Shown here piece by piece: positions 8,134 through 17,549 of a stretch of 37,666 nucleotides of DNA. Under the pieces are notes generated by a model. It made no database searches. It saw only the letters and a list, made by a program, of their open reading frames with translations, and was not told the origin of the DNA. The translations under genes and the position numbers were made by a program. Origin of the DNA: Pseudomonadota bacterium (GTDB lineage: Bacteria > Pseudomonadota > Gammaproteobacteria > Pseudomonadales > Azotimanducaceae); contig JAQBUI010000040.1 in the NCBI GenBank assembly GCA_027624035.1, forward strand, positions 1 through 37,666, read 5' to 3'. How positions within the stretch are numbered: the stretch's first letter is position 1; each line of letters begins with the position of its first letter.

Positions 8134-9890
8134 GGCGCAGTCCCCACCCGATTCAAGACACCACTACCCTGCCCCCGCCGCAATTCGATGACCTGGTTGG
8201 CAGCAACGCCTGCAAAGGTCTCCTGCTCACCATCCGGCCAGATGATCAGGATCTCATCGACTGCCGTCGCTGCACCCAGCCCAAAGTGCACTGTCGCCTC
8301 GCCGCTGGACAGATAACTCCGGGTGTGGATCACGGGGCGAATCTGCCAATGATCCCCTACCCGCACCTGCACCTGTCCGCCCACGGCGTCCCGGTTCAAT
8401 GACGGGAGCATGGCGCGCACCATGAGCCAGGCGGCGCGGGGGTCCGGCACGTCGTTTCGATAGACCCTGGCACGCCCGTTAGAGTTGGTGACCAGCACAT
8501 CCAGGTCCCCGTCACGGTCGAGATCTTCCGTCAGCAGGCCCCGGCTCACCTCCAGGGCTGCACAGAACGAAGGCGCCAGGCCGCAGGCATCTTCAAACCG
8601 GCCATGAGCGGTTCGAAAGAACTGGTTGGTCTGGGCATAGCGGATTTGAAAGGCCTCGACGGGTGTCAGCGCCTCGCTCGACTGAGCACCATAGTCACGC
8701 TCCGGCCCTCGCCGCACACGGCCATTGGCGACCAGCAGGTCCAGATGACCGTCATGATCAGCATCAAACCATTCCGTACCGAAGCCTGTAAACGGCATAC
8801 TCGAGGCCCCCAGCGCAGATCGCCCGGTATCGTCAACCAGTGCCTGCTGGCCGGTATTGAGGTACAGCGTATTGCTCTCCTCATCGAGGTGGGTCATCAG
8901 AACATCCAGGGCCCGGTCCCCGTTGATATCACCCACCGCAATTCCCATACTGGCCTCGGCTTCACCGAAGAGGTTGACCGCAACACCCCAGGCGAGCCCC
9001 CGGTCCTCAAACGTCAGGTCGCCGCCATTGATCCACAGCTGGTTCTGCTCGCCATCATTGGCCACCAGGATATCGGCCAGGCCATCGCCGCTGAAGTCCA
9101 GGCAGATGACGCCCAGACCATTACGTGCAACGCGGCCTACGCCGCTCACCTGACTGATGTCGGTGAACGTCCCGTCGCCATTGTTGCGATAGAGCTGATC
9201 CGGAACACCCCGATAGGCGTTGGGACCGCAGTAGTCCAGTTCACCGGCACCGCTACGACAGGCAAACAGGTTGTCGCTGTTGATGTAGTTCGCGACAAAC
9301 AGGTCCAGGTGGCCGTCGTTATTCAGGTCGCAGAAAGTCGCGGAAGTGGACCACTCGTCTCCCGTCATCCCGGCCGGCCCGGTGACGTTGGTAAACGTGC
9401 CATCGCTATTGTTTCGAAACAGGGTATTCGGGCCCAGATTGGTGACCAGCAGGTCCCGGTCACCATCGTTGTCCATATCACCAACCGCGGCGCCCATGCC
9501 GTAACCGGTATCTGCCAGTCCTGAGGGTTCCGTCACGTCTTCAAATCGCCCCCCCGCCTGACGATACAGACGGTTGCTGAACCGGGAATCAGGCTCATTC
9601 AGCCGGCCACTGTTGATCAGATAGAGATCCAGGGCACCATCATCATCGTAGTCGAACACCGCGAGCCCGGAACCGATGATCTCCGGTGGCAGGAAGGCCC
9701 CCCTGACGCCTGCATCGTGACTGAAGTCGAGCCCGGACTCGTCGGTGATATCAATCAGCCAGTTTGCCTGGCCGGGTTCATCAGGTTCGCGGGTGTCCAT
9801 GCAGCCACTGACCGCCAGCAACCCGATCGCGATGGACCCAACAATGACTCCGACAGGCCAGTTTAGCCTCATAGTGGGGGGATCCCTCAT
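8130..9890 (-). CDS. CRTAC1-family FG-GAP/VCBS repeat lipoprotein with ASPIC/UnbV domain
   Basis: 586 residues. A lipobox ends in VSGC (Cys30), so this is an exported lipoprotein. Seven DxDxDG-type calcium-binding repeats follow, including DYDDDGALD, DMDNDGDRD, DLNNDGHLD, DFSGDGLAD and DADHDGHLD, making a beta-propeller like integrin alpha chains. The C-terminal ~90 residues (GGQVQVRVGDHW, SGEATVHFGLG, IIWPDGEQETF) form the ASPIC/UnbV domain. These proteins are common in marine bacteria; a role in surface adhesion or carbohydrate binding is inferred from the fold, not shown. The ATG at 9890 lies 7 nt after a TAAACT hexamer, which supports this start over Met7. Confidence 0.9.
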   Translation of the reverse strand: MRDPPTMRLNWPVGVIVGSIAIGLLAVSGCMDTREPDEPGQANWLIDITDESGLDFSHDAGVRGAFLPPEIIGSGLAVFDYDDDGALDLYLINSGRLNEPDSRFSNRLYRQAGGRFEDVTEPSGLADTGYGMGAAVGDMDNDGDRDLLVTNLGPNTLFRNNSDGTFTNVTGPAGMTGDEWSTSATFCDLNNDGHLDLFVANYINSDNLFACRSGAGELDYCGPNAYRGVPDQLYRNNGDGTFTDISQVSGVGRVARNGLGVICLDFSGDGLADILVANDGEQNQLWINGGDLTFEDRGLAWGVAVNLFGEAEASMGIAVGDINGDRALDVLMTHLDEESNTLYLNTGQQALVDDTGRSALGASSMPFTGFGTEWFDADHDGHLDLLVANGRVRRGPERDYGAQSSEALTPVEAFQIRYAQTNQFFRTAHGRFEDACGLAPSFCAALEVSRGLLTEDLDRDGDLDVLVTNSNGRARVYRNDVPDPRAAWLMVRAMLPSLNRDAVGGQVQVRVGDHWQIRPVIHTRSYLSSGEATVHFGLGAATAVDEILIIWPDGEQETFAGVAANQVIELRRGQGSGVLNRVGTAP

Positions 9891-9897
9891 GGATTGA

Positions 9898-9903
9898 AGT
9901 TTA
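9898..9903 (-). promoter_or_regulatory. -10-like hexamer 7 nt before the CRTAC1 start
   Basis: On the minus strand GGGTAAACT is followed by 7 nt (TCAATCC) and then ATG, so a transcript starting at the usual distance would begin at or next to the start codon (leaderless). No convincing -35 is seen, and the site lies 14 bp past the sulfotransferase stop, so read-through from upstream is also possible. Confidence 0.35.
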
Positions 9904-9917
9904 CCCTAATCTACACA

Positions 9918-10745
9918 TCAGCTCAGATAGCGCTGGTGCAACCCGGCCCTGTCCAGCGCCTGGATGCGGGCGTCAACATAGTCCGCATCGAGCAGGTCAA
10001 CCATCCCCAGGCGGTGGCTCGTGACATTGAGATGGGATCGGGACTGGTCGAGCGTTGCAGTATCGAGCCCGAGAAAGGCTGCGATGTCGCCCAGACGGGC
10101 GCCGATCTCATCGGTCCGGACGATCAGCAATCGATCTGCGGGCACCTCACGGATGACTCTCTCGTGGGTGGCGACCCAACAGGTTATATAAGCATCGAGA
10201 GGGTACAGTCCGCGGTCTGCCAGCGGGGAATCCAGCCCGGCGTAACTGAATTGGTGCGGCTGGAACAGTACATCGTGCCAGCCTGCGGTGTACCGATCAT
10301 GGCTGCGACGATAGCGCATGTTGTTGTCCAGAATCGAATCGAGCCAATCGCGACAGTGCCTGATCGTTAGGATGAACTTTGTCTCGGGAAAGGCCGCCGC
10401 AAGCAGCCCGGGGCACTGGGCCAGGAAGCGGGACGCCTCAAACTCGAGCTGCAGTCGTCGGTCCCGGCGTACCAGCTCACGCACCATGTCGACGTCGTTG
10501 ATCGCACCGCGAGCAAAACCCAGGAGCAGATCAATGGTCGGGCCCCATTCCACTTCGTGCCCCGCACGATAGCGGTCTGCAAAGATACCTGCCAGCGACA
10601 TCGTTCCGGACTTCGGCGTCCCGAGACCAATTGCGTGGAACCTCCGTGGTGGCAACCCTCGCCAACCGGGTGGCGGCAGTGCCTGGAACCGGCGCCGCAC
10701 CCTCCCCAGAGCTGGACGCAGACTGGTCAGCAGGGCTGGTAGCAT
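9918..10745 (-). CDS. Sulfotransferase-family protein
   Basis: 275 residues. HAIGLGTPKSGTMSL carries the 5'-phosphosulfate-binding P-loop typical of PAPS-dependent sulfotransferases (T43-P-K-S-G-T48). Later segments fit the same fold: KFILTIRHCRDWLDS is the beta-strand and helix with the conserved Arg used for 3'-phosphate binding, and RLLIVRTDEIG near residue 220 is a second family landmark. It would transfer sulfate from PAPS to a hydroxyl or amine of an unknown acceptor. It starts 6 bp after the coiled-coil gene and ends 27 bp before the CRTAC1-like gene, so the four minus-strand genes may be one operon. There is no SD before the ATG. Confidence 0.8.
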   Translation of the reverse strand: MLPALLTSLRPALGRVRRRFQALPPPGWRGLPPRRFHAIGLGTPKSGTMSLAGIFADRYRAGHEVEWGPTIDLLLGFARGAINDVDMVRELVRRDRRLQLEFEASRFLAQCPGLLAAAFPETKFILTIRHCRDWLDSILDNNMRYRRSHDRYTAGWHDVLFQPHQFSYAGLDSPLADRGLYPLDAYITCWVATHERVIREVPADRLLIVRTDEIGARLGDIAAFLGLDTATLDQSRSHLNVTSHRLGMVDLLDADYVDARIQALDRAGLHQRYLS

Positions 10746-10751
10746 GCCATC

Positions 10752-11513
10752 TCAGGCTGCCTCTACTGCACCCTTGCCAGCTTTGCCAGGCTTCTTCTTC
10801 GCTGGTTTCTTGCCGGCTTTTTTGCCGGTGTTCGCGTCGCCCTGCTCATCAGACGTGCCAGCATCAGCTTTGGTTTCGAGGCCGACGGATTCATCGGCGT
10901 CACCGTCGCCCTTGTTGCTGGCCTGCAGTTCCTCGTAGTCTTTTTCGAGCTTTTCTACCTTTGCCTTTTCAGCTTCCAGTTCCTGCTCCAGATCACGCTT
11001 CTCTTTCTTGACGTTCTTGAGGTCACGCTCGGCCCGCTGCTGGGCTTCGGTCGCATCAAATTTCTTCTTGTTCAGCGCCTTTATCTTCTTCGCGGCATTT
11101 TCCGGCGAGTCACCCAGTATGGAATTGATCTTCTTGAGTTCACGGGTCTTGTTTTCAAGTTGGGTCTTGAGACTCAGGGCTTCCGCCTGACCGGCTTCCC
11201 TGGTGACCTTCAGCCTTGCTTCCAGCTCACCCTGCTCTGCCTTCAAGGTCTCGATGATGCCTCGTGCCTCGGTCAGTTCGCTCTGGACCAGATCAAGCCG
11301 CTTCTGGATGTCCGCAACAGCGACTTTATTCTCACTTTTCAGCCTGTTGAGGGTGACTTGTGCCTCGGCGATCAGCTTCACACCATTCGTTATGCCTTCC
11401 TTGATCTCCGCTTCGGATGCTTCTGGTGAGAGACTGAGGGCGTCCGTGACGGTCCGCATCAGCATCTGTTTTTCGATGGCAAGTTCTTTCCAAACTTTGA
11501 GGTCTAAATCCAA
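10752..11513 (-). CDS. Coiled-coil protein with a lysine-rich tail
   Basis: 253 residues, no signal peptide and no recognised enzyme domain. Residues ~60-205 are almost pure heptad coiled coil, rich in E, K, L and A (for example LKAEQGELEARLKVTREAG and KKEKRDLEQELEAEKAKVE). An acidic linker and a basic tail follow (KKAGKKPAKKKPGKAGKG), resembling the Lys/Ala/Pro tails of histone H1-like bacterial DNA-binding proteins. A structural or nucleic-acid-associated role is inferred only. The start is a TTG with GGAG 6 nt upstream; the next in-frame Met is residue 17. First gene of the minus-strand run that leads into the sulfotransferase gene. Confidence 0.7.
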   Translation of the reverse strand: MDLDLKVWKELAIEKQMLMRTVTDALSLSPEASEAEIKEGITNGVKLIAEAQVTLNRLKSENKVAVADIQKRLDLVQSELTEARGIIETLKAEQGELEARLKVTREAGQAEALSLKTQLENKTRELKKINSILGDSPENAAKKIKALNKKKFDATEAQQRAERDLKNVKKEKRDLEQELEAEKAKVEKLEKDYEELQASNKGDGDADESVGLETKADAGTSDEQGDANTGKKAGKKPAKKKPGKAGKGAVEAA

Positions 11514-11682
11514 TTCATTCTCCGGATGTGGGCTGAAATTGTGGGTGCACTGTTTAACTGGCGCCGGATTCTATCATCTTAGGCCGAGAATTTCGCGGCA
11601 GCAAAAGACTCTGGCAATTCCCTGACACCTGGCACTCGGGTAAGATTTGTACCCTGTCCCCAGGGGTCGAGCTACCGACGCG

Positions 11683-13272
11683 ATGAAGCTAAACGACGAT
11701 CAGATGCAGAGATTCATCAGTGACGGCGTCCTGGTACTGGACAGCGGTGTTGATCCGTCCGTCCATCAGCGCATCTACGACAAGATCCAGTGGAACAATA
11801 CCCGTGAGTTTAACATGGGTAACAACGTTCTGCCCCGGGTACCCGAATTGCAGCAGGTATTGGATTCGCCAGTGATTCACGGCGCCCTGCAGAGCGTAGT
11901 GGGCGATGACTATCTGCTGCATCCCCACCGGTTCATGCATGCCAGTGAGCCTCTTGACGAGGACCAGCGAGACCTGCCGCTAAAGGGCGATGAACACGGC
12001 CCTCAGATGGGCAAGGGCTCATCGGGTGCGAGCTTCTGGCACCAGGATGCGCAGAGCCCCTTGTCCAGAGGACGCTACCACGTGCCTCGATTCGCCATGA
12101 TCCTGTACTTCCCTCAGGATACCCCCATGGAACGCGGACCAACGAGGGTCATTCCCGGGACTCAGTTGCAGGCAAGACTGTTTCAACAGGACTATCCAAA
12201 CGCCTTCGTTGCGAACAACATCCGCGCCGGGACGTGCCTGCTGATCGCGTTCGATATTGCCCATGCCGGACTCAGCAATCGCACCGATATGAGCCGTTAT
12301 ATGTTCAAGTTTGTGTTCATGCGCACTCGCCATCCCACCGCACCATCCTGGCAAGGCGGCAAAAGCCCATGGCATACACCCGCGGACCGATTGTCCTCGG
12401 CCTACGACTACAGCGACGCCTGGAAGTACATCTGGAACTGGCTGCAGGGCAAACCGACCTGGCCGGAGCACCCCTATGGCGGCGACGGTACCGAAGTCGA
12501 TGAACTGATCACCCACCTGAACCAGCCGGACCAGCAGGCCCGCATTCGTGCGATCTATCGGCTTGCCAGCCTGGGGGCGGTAGATGCGGTCATTCAAAGT
12601 CTGCTTGCCTGTGCGGGAAAGTCCCGGGAGGTTGCCCTTCAATACAGGAAAAATGCAGAAGGAAACTACGAGGCTGACGGGGACCCTCATGAACCACGCT
12701 GGAATGAAGGCGCCTACGTCGCGCAGGATGAAGCCTATGCGCTGGGCGCCATGGGAGAGATCGCCATCGCGCCTTTGGTTGAATTGTTGCAACATGACGA
12801 TCCGTGGATCAGGATCAATGCTTCCTTCGGCCTCGGTGAGGTTGGCCCCGCCGCCAGTACAGCGATGCCGCTGCTGGCCGAACAATTGAACCACCCGGTA
12901 TGTCAGGTCGCACGGGCGGCGCTGGATGCCATGGCCTGTATCGGCCACAACACGGCGGCAGCATTGCCGTCAATAGAGCGGCTTCTGACCTGCGACAACC
13001 CAGCCTGGCAGGAACCATTGAGACGGGGCTGGTCGGGCGAGAACCAGGCGCGGTTCAACGCCTTATGTGCCTTGCTGAACTCGGACATCCCACCTGCGAA
13101 TCTTGAAGCGTTGCTGCTCACCTGTCTTGAAGACCCCAACGGCTACGTTCAGGCGATTGCACTGGAGATGCTGACAAAAGGTTGTAGCAGCGGCGCCATG
13201 CAGCAGGCGCTCGCCTACCTGAAGACACACCGCTGGGACGACACGCTCGCCGCCGGACAACGCGTCTTCTAA
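11683..13272 (+). CDS. PhyH-type dioxygenase fused to C-terminal HEAT repeats
   Basis: About 529 residues from the ATG at 11683; a TTG 36 bp upstream is in frame but adds no domain. The N-terminal ~260 residues are a PhyH-like Fe(II)/2-oxoglutarate oxygenase: H120-Q-D122 in FWHQDAQS, distal H194 in DIAHAGLSNRTD, and GPTRVIPGTQ before it. Residues ~275-525 are armadillo/HEAT-like helical repeats: DQQARIRAIYRLASLGAVDAV, AYALGAMGEIAIAPLVELL, ASFGLGEVGPAASTAMPLL and AALDAMACIGHNTAAALP, like the HEAT repeats of phycobilisome-lyase and PBS-lyase proteins. The helical half probably binds a protein or presents a substrate. Not in an operon: divergent to the coiled-coil gene and convergent with yejF (8-bp gap). 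Confidence 0.82.
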   Translation: MKLNDDQMQRFISDGVLVLDSGVDPSVHQRIYDKIQWNNTREFNMGNNVLPRVPELQQVLDSPVIHGALQSVVGDDYLLHPHRFMHASEPLDEDQRDLPLKGDEHGPQMGKGSSGASFWHQDAQSPLSRGRYHVPRFAMILYFPQDTPMERGPTRVIPGTQLQARLFQQDYPNAFVANNIRAGTCLLIAFDIAHAGLSNRTDMSRYMFKFVFMRTRHPTAPSWQGGKSPWHTPADRLSSAYDYSDAWKYIWNWLQGKPTWPEHPYGGDGTEVDELITHLNQPDQQARIRAIYRLASLGAVDAVIQSLLACAGKSREVALQYRKNAEGNYEADGDPHEPRWNEGAYVAQDEAYALGAMGEIAIAPLVELLQHDDPWIRINASFGLGEVGPAASTAMPLLAEQLNHPVCQVARAALDAMACIGHNTAAALPSIERLLTCDNPAWQEPLRRGWSGENQARFNALCALLNSDIPPANLEALLLTCLEDPNGYVQAIALEMLTKGCSSGAMQQALAYLKTHRWDDTLAAGQRVF

Positions 13273-13280
13273 CCAGCAGA

Positions 13281-14888
13281 TCAGTCCCGCGCGACGTCGA
13301 CCACTTCGAGATCAAAGGCGGCCGCCATCAGCGCCCGGGTGTATTCGGTTTCGGGCTCTGCGAAGACCTTCTCCGAGGGGCCCTGTTCGACGATCACACC
13401 ATCTTTCATCACGATCAGCTGATGAGCCAGTGCACGCACCACCTTCAGATCATGGCTGATGAACAGATAGGCAAGGTTGTATCTACGCTGCAGGTCACGC
13501 AGCAAATCGACGATCTGTGACTGTACAGAAAGATCCAGGGCGGAGGTCGGTTCATCCAGCACAATGATTCTGGGGCGTAGTACGATCGCCCGGGCAATGG
13601 CAATCCGCTGACGCTGGCCGCCCGAAAACTCATGGGGGTACCGGTCCTGCAGGCCAGGATCAAGGCCGACCTCCCGAAGTACGTCTGACACTTGTACTCG
13701 TCTCTCAAGCGGAGTCAATCCCGGCTGATGGATCTTCAGCCCGGCTTCTATGATCTGGTTGACCGATAGTCTGGGTGGCAGGCTCCCATAGGGATCCTGG
13801 AAGACAATCTGAAACTCGCTGCGCAGCGGCCGCAGCGCCTTTCCCTTCAGACCCTGAATCGGCGTCTCACCAAGATAGATTCCACCCCGGCTTCCAATCA
13901 GCCGCATCATCGCCATCGCCAGCGTGGTCTTGCCGGAACCAGACTCGCCCACGATGCCCAGAGTCTGGCCCTGATGGATGGCCACCGACACATGGTCAAC
14001 CGCGGTGAGGACTCTCTTTCTTGCAAACAGACCCCTGGCCAGGTTGAACTCGACCGAAACGTCTTCTCCATGCATCACCACCGGCGAATCCACGTTGACG
14101 GCCACGGGATCACCACTCGGTTCAGCGGCCAGCAGGTGTTGGGTATATTCGTGCTGCGGATGAGTGAATATCTTTTCAGTGACCCCCTGTTCCACCAGGT
14201 CGCCCCCGGTCATGACACAGACCCGGTCTGCCATCTTACGCACCACGCCCAGGTCATGGGTGATCAGCAACAGCGCCATATTCAGGCGCGCCTTCAATTC
14301 ATCCAGCAACCGCAGAATCTGTGCCTGAATGGTCACATCCAGCGCGGTGGTCGGTTCATCGGCGATCAGCAGGTCCGGTTCATTGGCAAGCGCCATGGCG
14401 ATCATCACCCGCTGCCGCTGCCCGCCCGAGAGTTCATGGGGATAGGCGCGAAGTCGCTGTTCCGCGTGTTGCAAACCCACCATTTCAAGCAGCTCCAGTG
14501 ACCGCGCCCGCGCCTCCGCCACACCCATGCCCCGGTGTACGTACAACACCTCACCGATCTGTTTTTCGATGTGATGCAGTGGATTAAGTGATGTCATCGG
14601 CTCCTGAAACACCATGCCAATCTGGTTGCCGCGAATTTTCAGCATCTCATCCTCGGCCAGGCCGACGACTTCCTGGCCGTCAATGGTGATCGATCCGGTT
14701 GGATGGCTCGCATATTGATAGGGCAGCAGTTGCATGACTGATAATGCGGTCACGGATTTACCGGACCCGGATTCCCCCACGATGGCAACCGTCTCACCAC
14801 GATCAACCGACAGACTCACGTCGTGGACCACCTCGACGCCGCGGAATGCCACCGACAGGTGACTGATCTCAAGAATATGCTTGCTCAT
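13281..14888 (-). CDS. yejF: Tandem ATPase subunit of a YejABEF-like peptide ABC importer
   Basis: 535 residues with two complete ABC domains in one chain, which is the YejF arrangement (OppD and OppF are separate). Domain 1: Walker A GESGSGKS, signature LSGGQRQR, Walker [13 protein letters not shown]. Domain 2: [28 protein letters not shown]. It energises peptide-type import through YejB/YejE. The start overlaps the yejE stop by 4 bp (ATGA). In enterobacteria the Yej system imports microcin C and peptides; here the substrate is inferred by homology only. Convergent with the PhyH-HEAT gene with an 8-bp gap. Confidence 0.92.
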   Translation of the reverse strand: MSKHILEISHLSVAFRGVEVVHDVSLSVDRGETVAIVGESGSGKSVTALSVMQLLPYQYASHPTGSITIDGQEVVGLAEDEMLKIRGNQIGMVFQEPMTSLNPLHHIEKQIGEVLYVHRGMGVAEARARSLELLEMVGLQHAEQRLRAYPHELSGGQRQRVMIAMALANEPDLLIADEPTTALDVTIQAQILRLLDELKARLNMALLLITHDLGVVRKMADRVCVMTGGDLVEQGVTEKIFTHPQHEYTQHLLAAEPSGDPVAVNVDSPVVMHGEDVSVEFNLARGLFARKRVLTAVDHVSVAIHQGQTLGIVGESGSGKTTLAMAMMRLIGSRGGIYLGETPIQGLKGKALRPLRSEFQIVFQDPYGSLPPRLSVNQIIEAGLKIHQPGLTPLERRVQVSDVLREVGLDPGLQDRYPHEFSGGQRQRIAIARAIVLRPRIIVLDEPTSALDLSVQSQIVDLLRDLQRRYNLAYLFISHDLKVVRALAHQLIVMKDGVIVEQGPSEKVFAEPETEYTRALMAAAFDLEVVDVARD

Positions 14889-15979
14889 GTCACAGACCGC
14901 CTGGGATCGAATGCATCCCTGATGCCTTCACCCACAAAGACCAGCAGCGTCAGCATGATGGCGAGGGTAAAAAAGCCGGCGAGGCCCAGCCACGGTGCCT
15001 GAATGTTGGCTTTGCCCTGGGCCAGCAGTTCTCCCAGCGAGGGATAGCCCGCCGGCAGACCAAAACCGAGGAAGTCCAGTGACGTCAGGGTCGTGATCGA
15101 GCCATTCACCAGAAACGGCAGGAAGGTCAGCGTCGCGACCATGGCGTTGGGCAGAATGTATTTCCACATGATGATGAAATCATGCTCACCGAGTGCCCTT
15201 GCGGCGTTGACGTAGTCAAAATTCCGGGTCCGCAGGAATTCCGCACGGACCACAGCCACCAGCGCCATCCAGTTGAACAGCAGCAGCAACAGCAGCAGCG
15301 CTACCGGGTTGGGTTCGAACAGACTGGTCAGGATAATGATCAAAAACAGCACCGGCAGGCCGGCCCAGATCTCCACGAAACGCTGCCCGATCAGGTCAAC
15401 CAGCCCACCGAAATAGCCCTGGGTGGCGCCCACCGTGATGCCAATGATGGCGCTGAAGAAGGTCAGCGCCAGGCCGAAAATCACCGAGAGGCGAAACCCG
15501 TAGATGATCCTTGCCGTCACATCCCGCGCCACATCGTCGGTGCCAAGCCAGTGCCGGGCACTGGGGGCTTCCGGGACAGCGCCCTCGGTATCGAGATCAA
15601 TGGTGTCAAAGCTGAACGGGATCAGTGGCCAGATCATCCATCCGTCTCCGTCCGTGATCAGTTGCTGTACTGCGGCCGAACGGTACACTGCTTCCGTTTC
15701 AAAGACGCCGCCGAAGGTCTTCTCCGGATAGCTGAACAGCACCGGGAAGTACACATCACCCTTGAACGCCATGACCAGCGGCTTGTCGTTGGCAATGAAT
15801 TCTGCAAACAGACTCAGGAGCATCATGGTGCCGATGATCCACAGGCTCCAGTAGCCGCGTTTTCTGGCCTTGAAGTTGGCCCAGCGGCGTTTGGTCAGTG
15901 GCGAGACCTGCCAGCCGGGCAACGATGCTTCGTCAACCACGAATCCATCGGTGGCCGGAAGGGTAGTCGAACTGGCCAT
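14885..15979 (-). CDS. yejE: Inner-membrane permease YejE of the peptide importer
   Basis: 364 residues. The N-terminus has the OppC_N-type segment (TKRRWANFKARKRGYWSLWI, then a first helix), a ~90-residue periplasmic loop typical of YejE, and at least five further helices. The loop between the last helices contains ARALGEHDFIIMWKYILPNA, the EAA-type motif that docks the ATPase. It forms the translocation pore with YejB. It overlaps yejF by 4 bp and yejB by 1 bp (TGATG), so the three are co-translated. Confidence 0.92.
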   Translation of the reverse strand: MASSTTLPATDGFVVDEASLPGWQVSPLTKRRWANFKARKRGYWSLWIIGTMMLLSLFAEFIANDKPLVMAFKGDVYFPVLFSYPEKTFGGVFETEAVYRSAAVQQLITDGDGWMIWPLIPFSFDTIDLDTEGAVPEAPSARHWLGTDDVARDVTARIIYGFRLSVIFGLALTFFSAIIGITVGATQGYFGGLVDLIGQRFVEIWAGLPVLFLIIILTSLFEPNPVALLLLLLLFNWMALVAVVRAEFLRTRNFDYVNAARALGEHDFIIMWKYILPNAMVATLTFLPFLVNGSITTLTSLDFLGFGLPAGYPSLGELLAQGKANIQAPWLGLAGFFTLAIMLTLLVFVGEGIRDAFDPRRSVT

Positions 15980-17073
15980 CAGGTCTCCCTCGTCTCGAAG
16001 TCGATACGAGGATCGACCAGGGTATAGGTAATGTCACCAATCAGGCTCATCAGCAACCCGATTGACGTGAACACAAACAGGGTTCCGAACATGATCGGGT
16101 AGTCCCGCCTGAGCACAGCCTCAAAGCCCAGCAAACCCAGGCCATCCAGAGAGAAGATCACCTCGATCAGCAGGACACCCGTAAAGAGCACACCAACCAG
16201 TGCGGCAGGAAAACCCGCAATCACGATCAACATGGCGTTGCGGAAGACGTGGCCGTACAGCACCCGCTTCTGGTTAATTCCCTTGGCCCGTGCGGTCAGC
16301 ACATACTGCTTGGAGATCTCATCCAGAAAGGAATTCTTGGTCAGCATGGTCAGCGTCGCGAAGCCACCAATGGTCAACGCCGCGACCGGTAACGCCAGAT
16401 GCCAGAAATAATCCGCCACCTTGCCCAGCGGAGACAGTTCTTCGAAGTCATTGGATGTCAGCCCCTTGAGCGGAAAAAGATCAAGATAGGAGCCACCGGC
16501 AAACAGCACGATCAGAAACACCGCAAACAGAAAGCTGGGCACGGCGTACCCCACAAAGATGAATCCGCTGGTCCAGGCATCAAAGCGGGTTCCATCCCTG
16601 ACCGCCTTGCTGATACCCATCGGTATAGAGATGGTGTACACCAGCAACATGGACCAGAGACCGAGTGAGATCGACACCGGCAAGCGCTCCCGAATCAGTT
16701 CCAATACCGGACGGTTCTGGTAGTAGCTGTTGCCCAGATCAAGGGAAAGGTAATCTTTCAACATCTTGAAGTAGCGTTCGTGGAGCGGCTTGTCAAAGCC
16801 GAACTGTTTTTCAATTGCCTCAATCAGGGCCGGGTCCAGGCCCTGGGCACCAGCGTACTGGGTCCTGGCCGTTTCACTCATGTCGATCATCTGCGGGCCA
16901 CCCTGGGCACCGGCGATACGGCTGGTGGCGCCGGTATCCTGCCCGGTGAGCGTGGCAATCATCTGATCCACCGGACCACCCGGAGCCAGCTGTACGATGA
17001 AAAAGTTCAGGGTAATGATGCCGATCAGCGTGGGGAACAACAGCAGGAGGCGACGTACAATGTATCTACCCAA
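15979..17073 (-). CDS. yejB: Inner-membrane permease YejB of the peptide importer
   Basis: 364 residues, starting [17 protein letters not shown], the standard OppB/YejB first helix. Further helices and an EAA-like loop ([21 protein letters not shown]) follow. The long periplasmic loop between helices 1 and 2 is characteristic of YejB. The start codon is TTG, with GGGAG 7 nt upstream and the N-terminus aligned as in the family. In enterobacteria yejA directly precedes yejB; here the 94-bp upstream gap holds no gene and the next gene is the broken sulfatase. Confidence 0.92.
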   Translation of the reverse strand: MGRYIVRRLLLLFPTLIGIITLNFFIVQLAPGGPVDQMIATLTGQDTGATSRIAGAQGGPQMIDMSETARTQYAGAQGLDPALIEAIEKQFGFDKPLHERYFKMLKDYLSLDLGNSYYQNRPVLELIRERLPVSISLGLWSMLLVYTISIPMGISKAVRDGTRFDAWTSGFIFVGYAVPSFLFAVFLIVLFAGGSYLDLFPLKGLTSNDFEELSPLGKVADYFWHLALPVAALTIGGFATLTMLTKNSFLDEISKQYVLTARAKGINQKRVLYGHVFRNAMLIVIAGFPAALVGVLFTGVLLIEVIFSLDGLGLLGFEAVLRRDYPIMFGTLFVFTSIGLLMSLIGDITYTLVDPRIDFETRET

Positions 17074-17167
17074 TCAAACGCTCCCTTCGTTGGTTTGGTC
17101 CCGTTGGCTCGTCGGGCCAGTCTTCCCGGGCCAGCATAACAGTTCCTGACGCTTCAACCAGCACCGC

Positions 17168-17461
17168 TTACTTGAACGGACTGACAGGTTCGGGGAAGTT
17201 CCACCGCACCCACTGCCACTGAAACATGTCGTTGGTTGCATCATTCCAGCCAATCAGCCGTGCCTTCATTTGTTCGAGGATCTCTGAATGTTCCGAATCA
17301 TCGACCAGGTTATGCATCTCCGCCGGGTCGGCCTCAAGATCGTAAAGCTCATCCCGATCATGGGGAATATACACATATTTCCAGCGCGCTGTCCGTACCA
17401 TGCGCTCACTGCCATCACGCCTCAACTGGTCGGTCATGAACAGTACGATGTTGGGCGGCAT
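17168..17461 (-). pseudogene. Sulfatase remnant: both ends kept, catalytic core deleted
   Basis: A 97-codon open frame. Residues 1-15 (PPNIVLFMTDQLRRD) are the start of a type I sulfatase, including the Asp that would bind calcium. From residue 16 the sequence jumps to a C-terminal sulfatase segment (RTARWKYVYIPHDRDELYDLEADPAEMHNL, read with a gap after ~20 residues). The whole middle part is missing, including the C-x-P-S-R formylglycine motif, and the join is in frame. Full-length relatives have about 450-500 residues. GGAAGAGGA precedes the ATG, and TTGAGC -17 bp- TACCTT lies upstream, so the original signals survive. Cannot be an active sulfatase. An assembly deletion is possible and should be excluded. 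Confidence 0.85.
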
Positions 17462-17549
17462 CTTGATCCTCTTCCGGCAGAGCAGGAGAAGGTAGCAGGA
17501 TGACCCGCGAGGCTCAACGGATTGTGCCGGTCCAGTACAGAACTCACCT

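Noticed and set aside
11641-11667. TTTGTACCCTGTCCCCAGG as a REP-type element
   Set aside because: A short hairpin (CCCTG-TCCC-CAGGG) is present, but no second copy occurs in the window and no RAYT transposase is seen.
13281-14888. Oligopeptide transporter OppD/OppF
   Set aside because: Both ATPase domains are in one chain and the neighbours are YejA/B/E-like, so Yej fits better.
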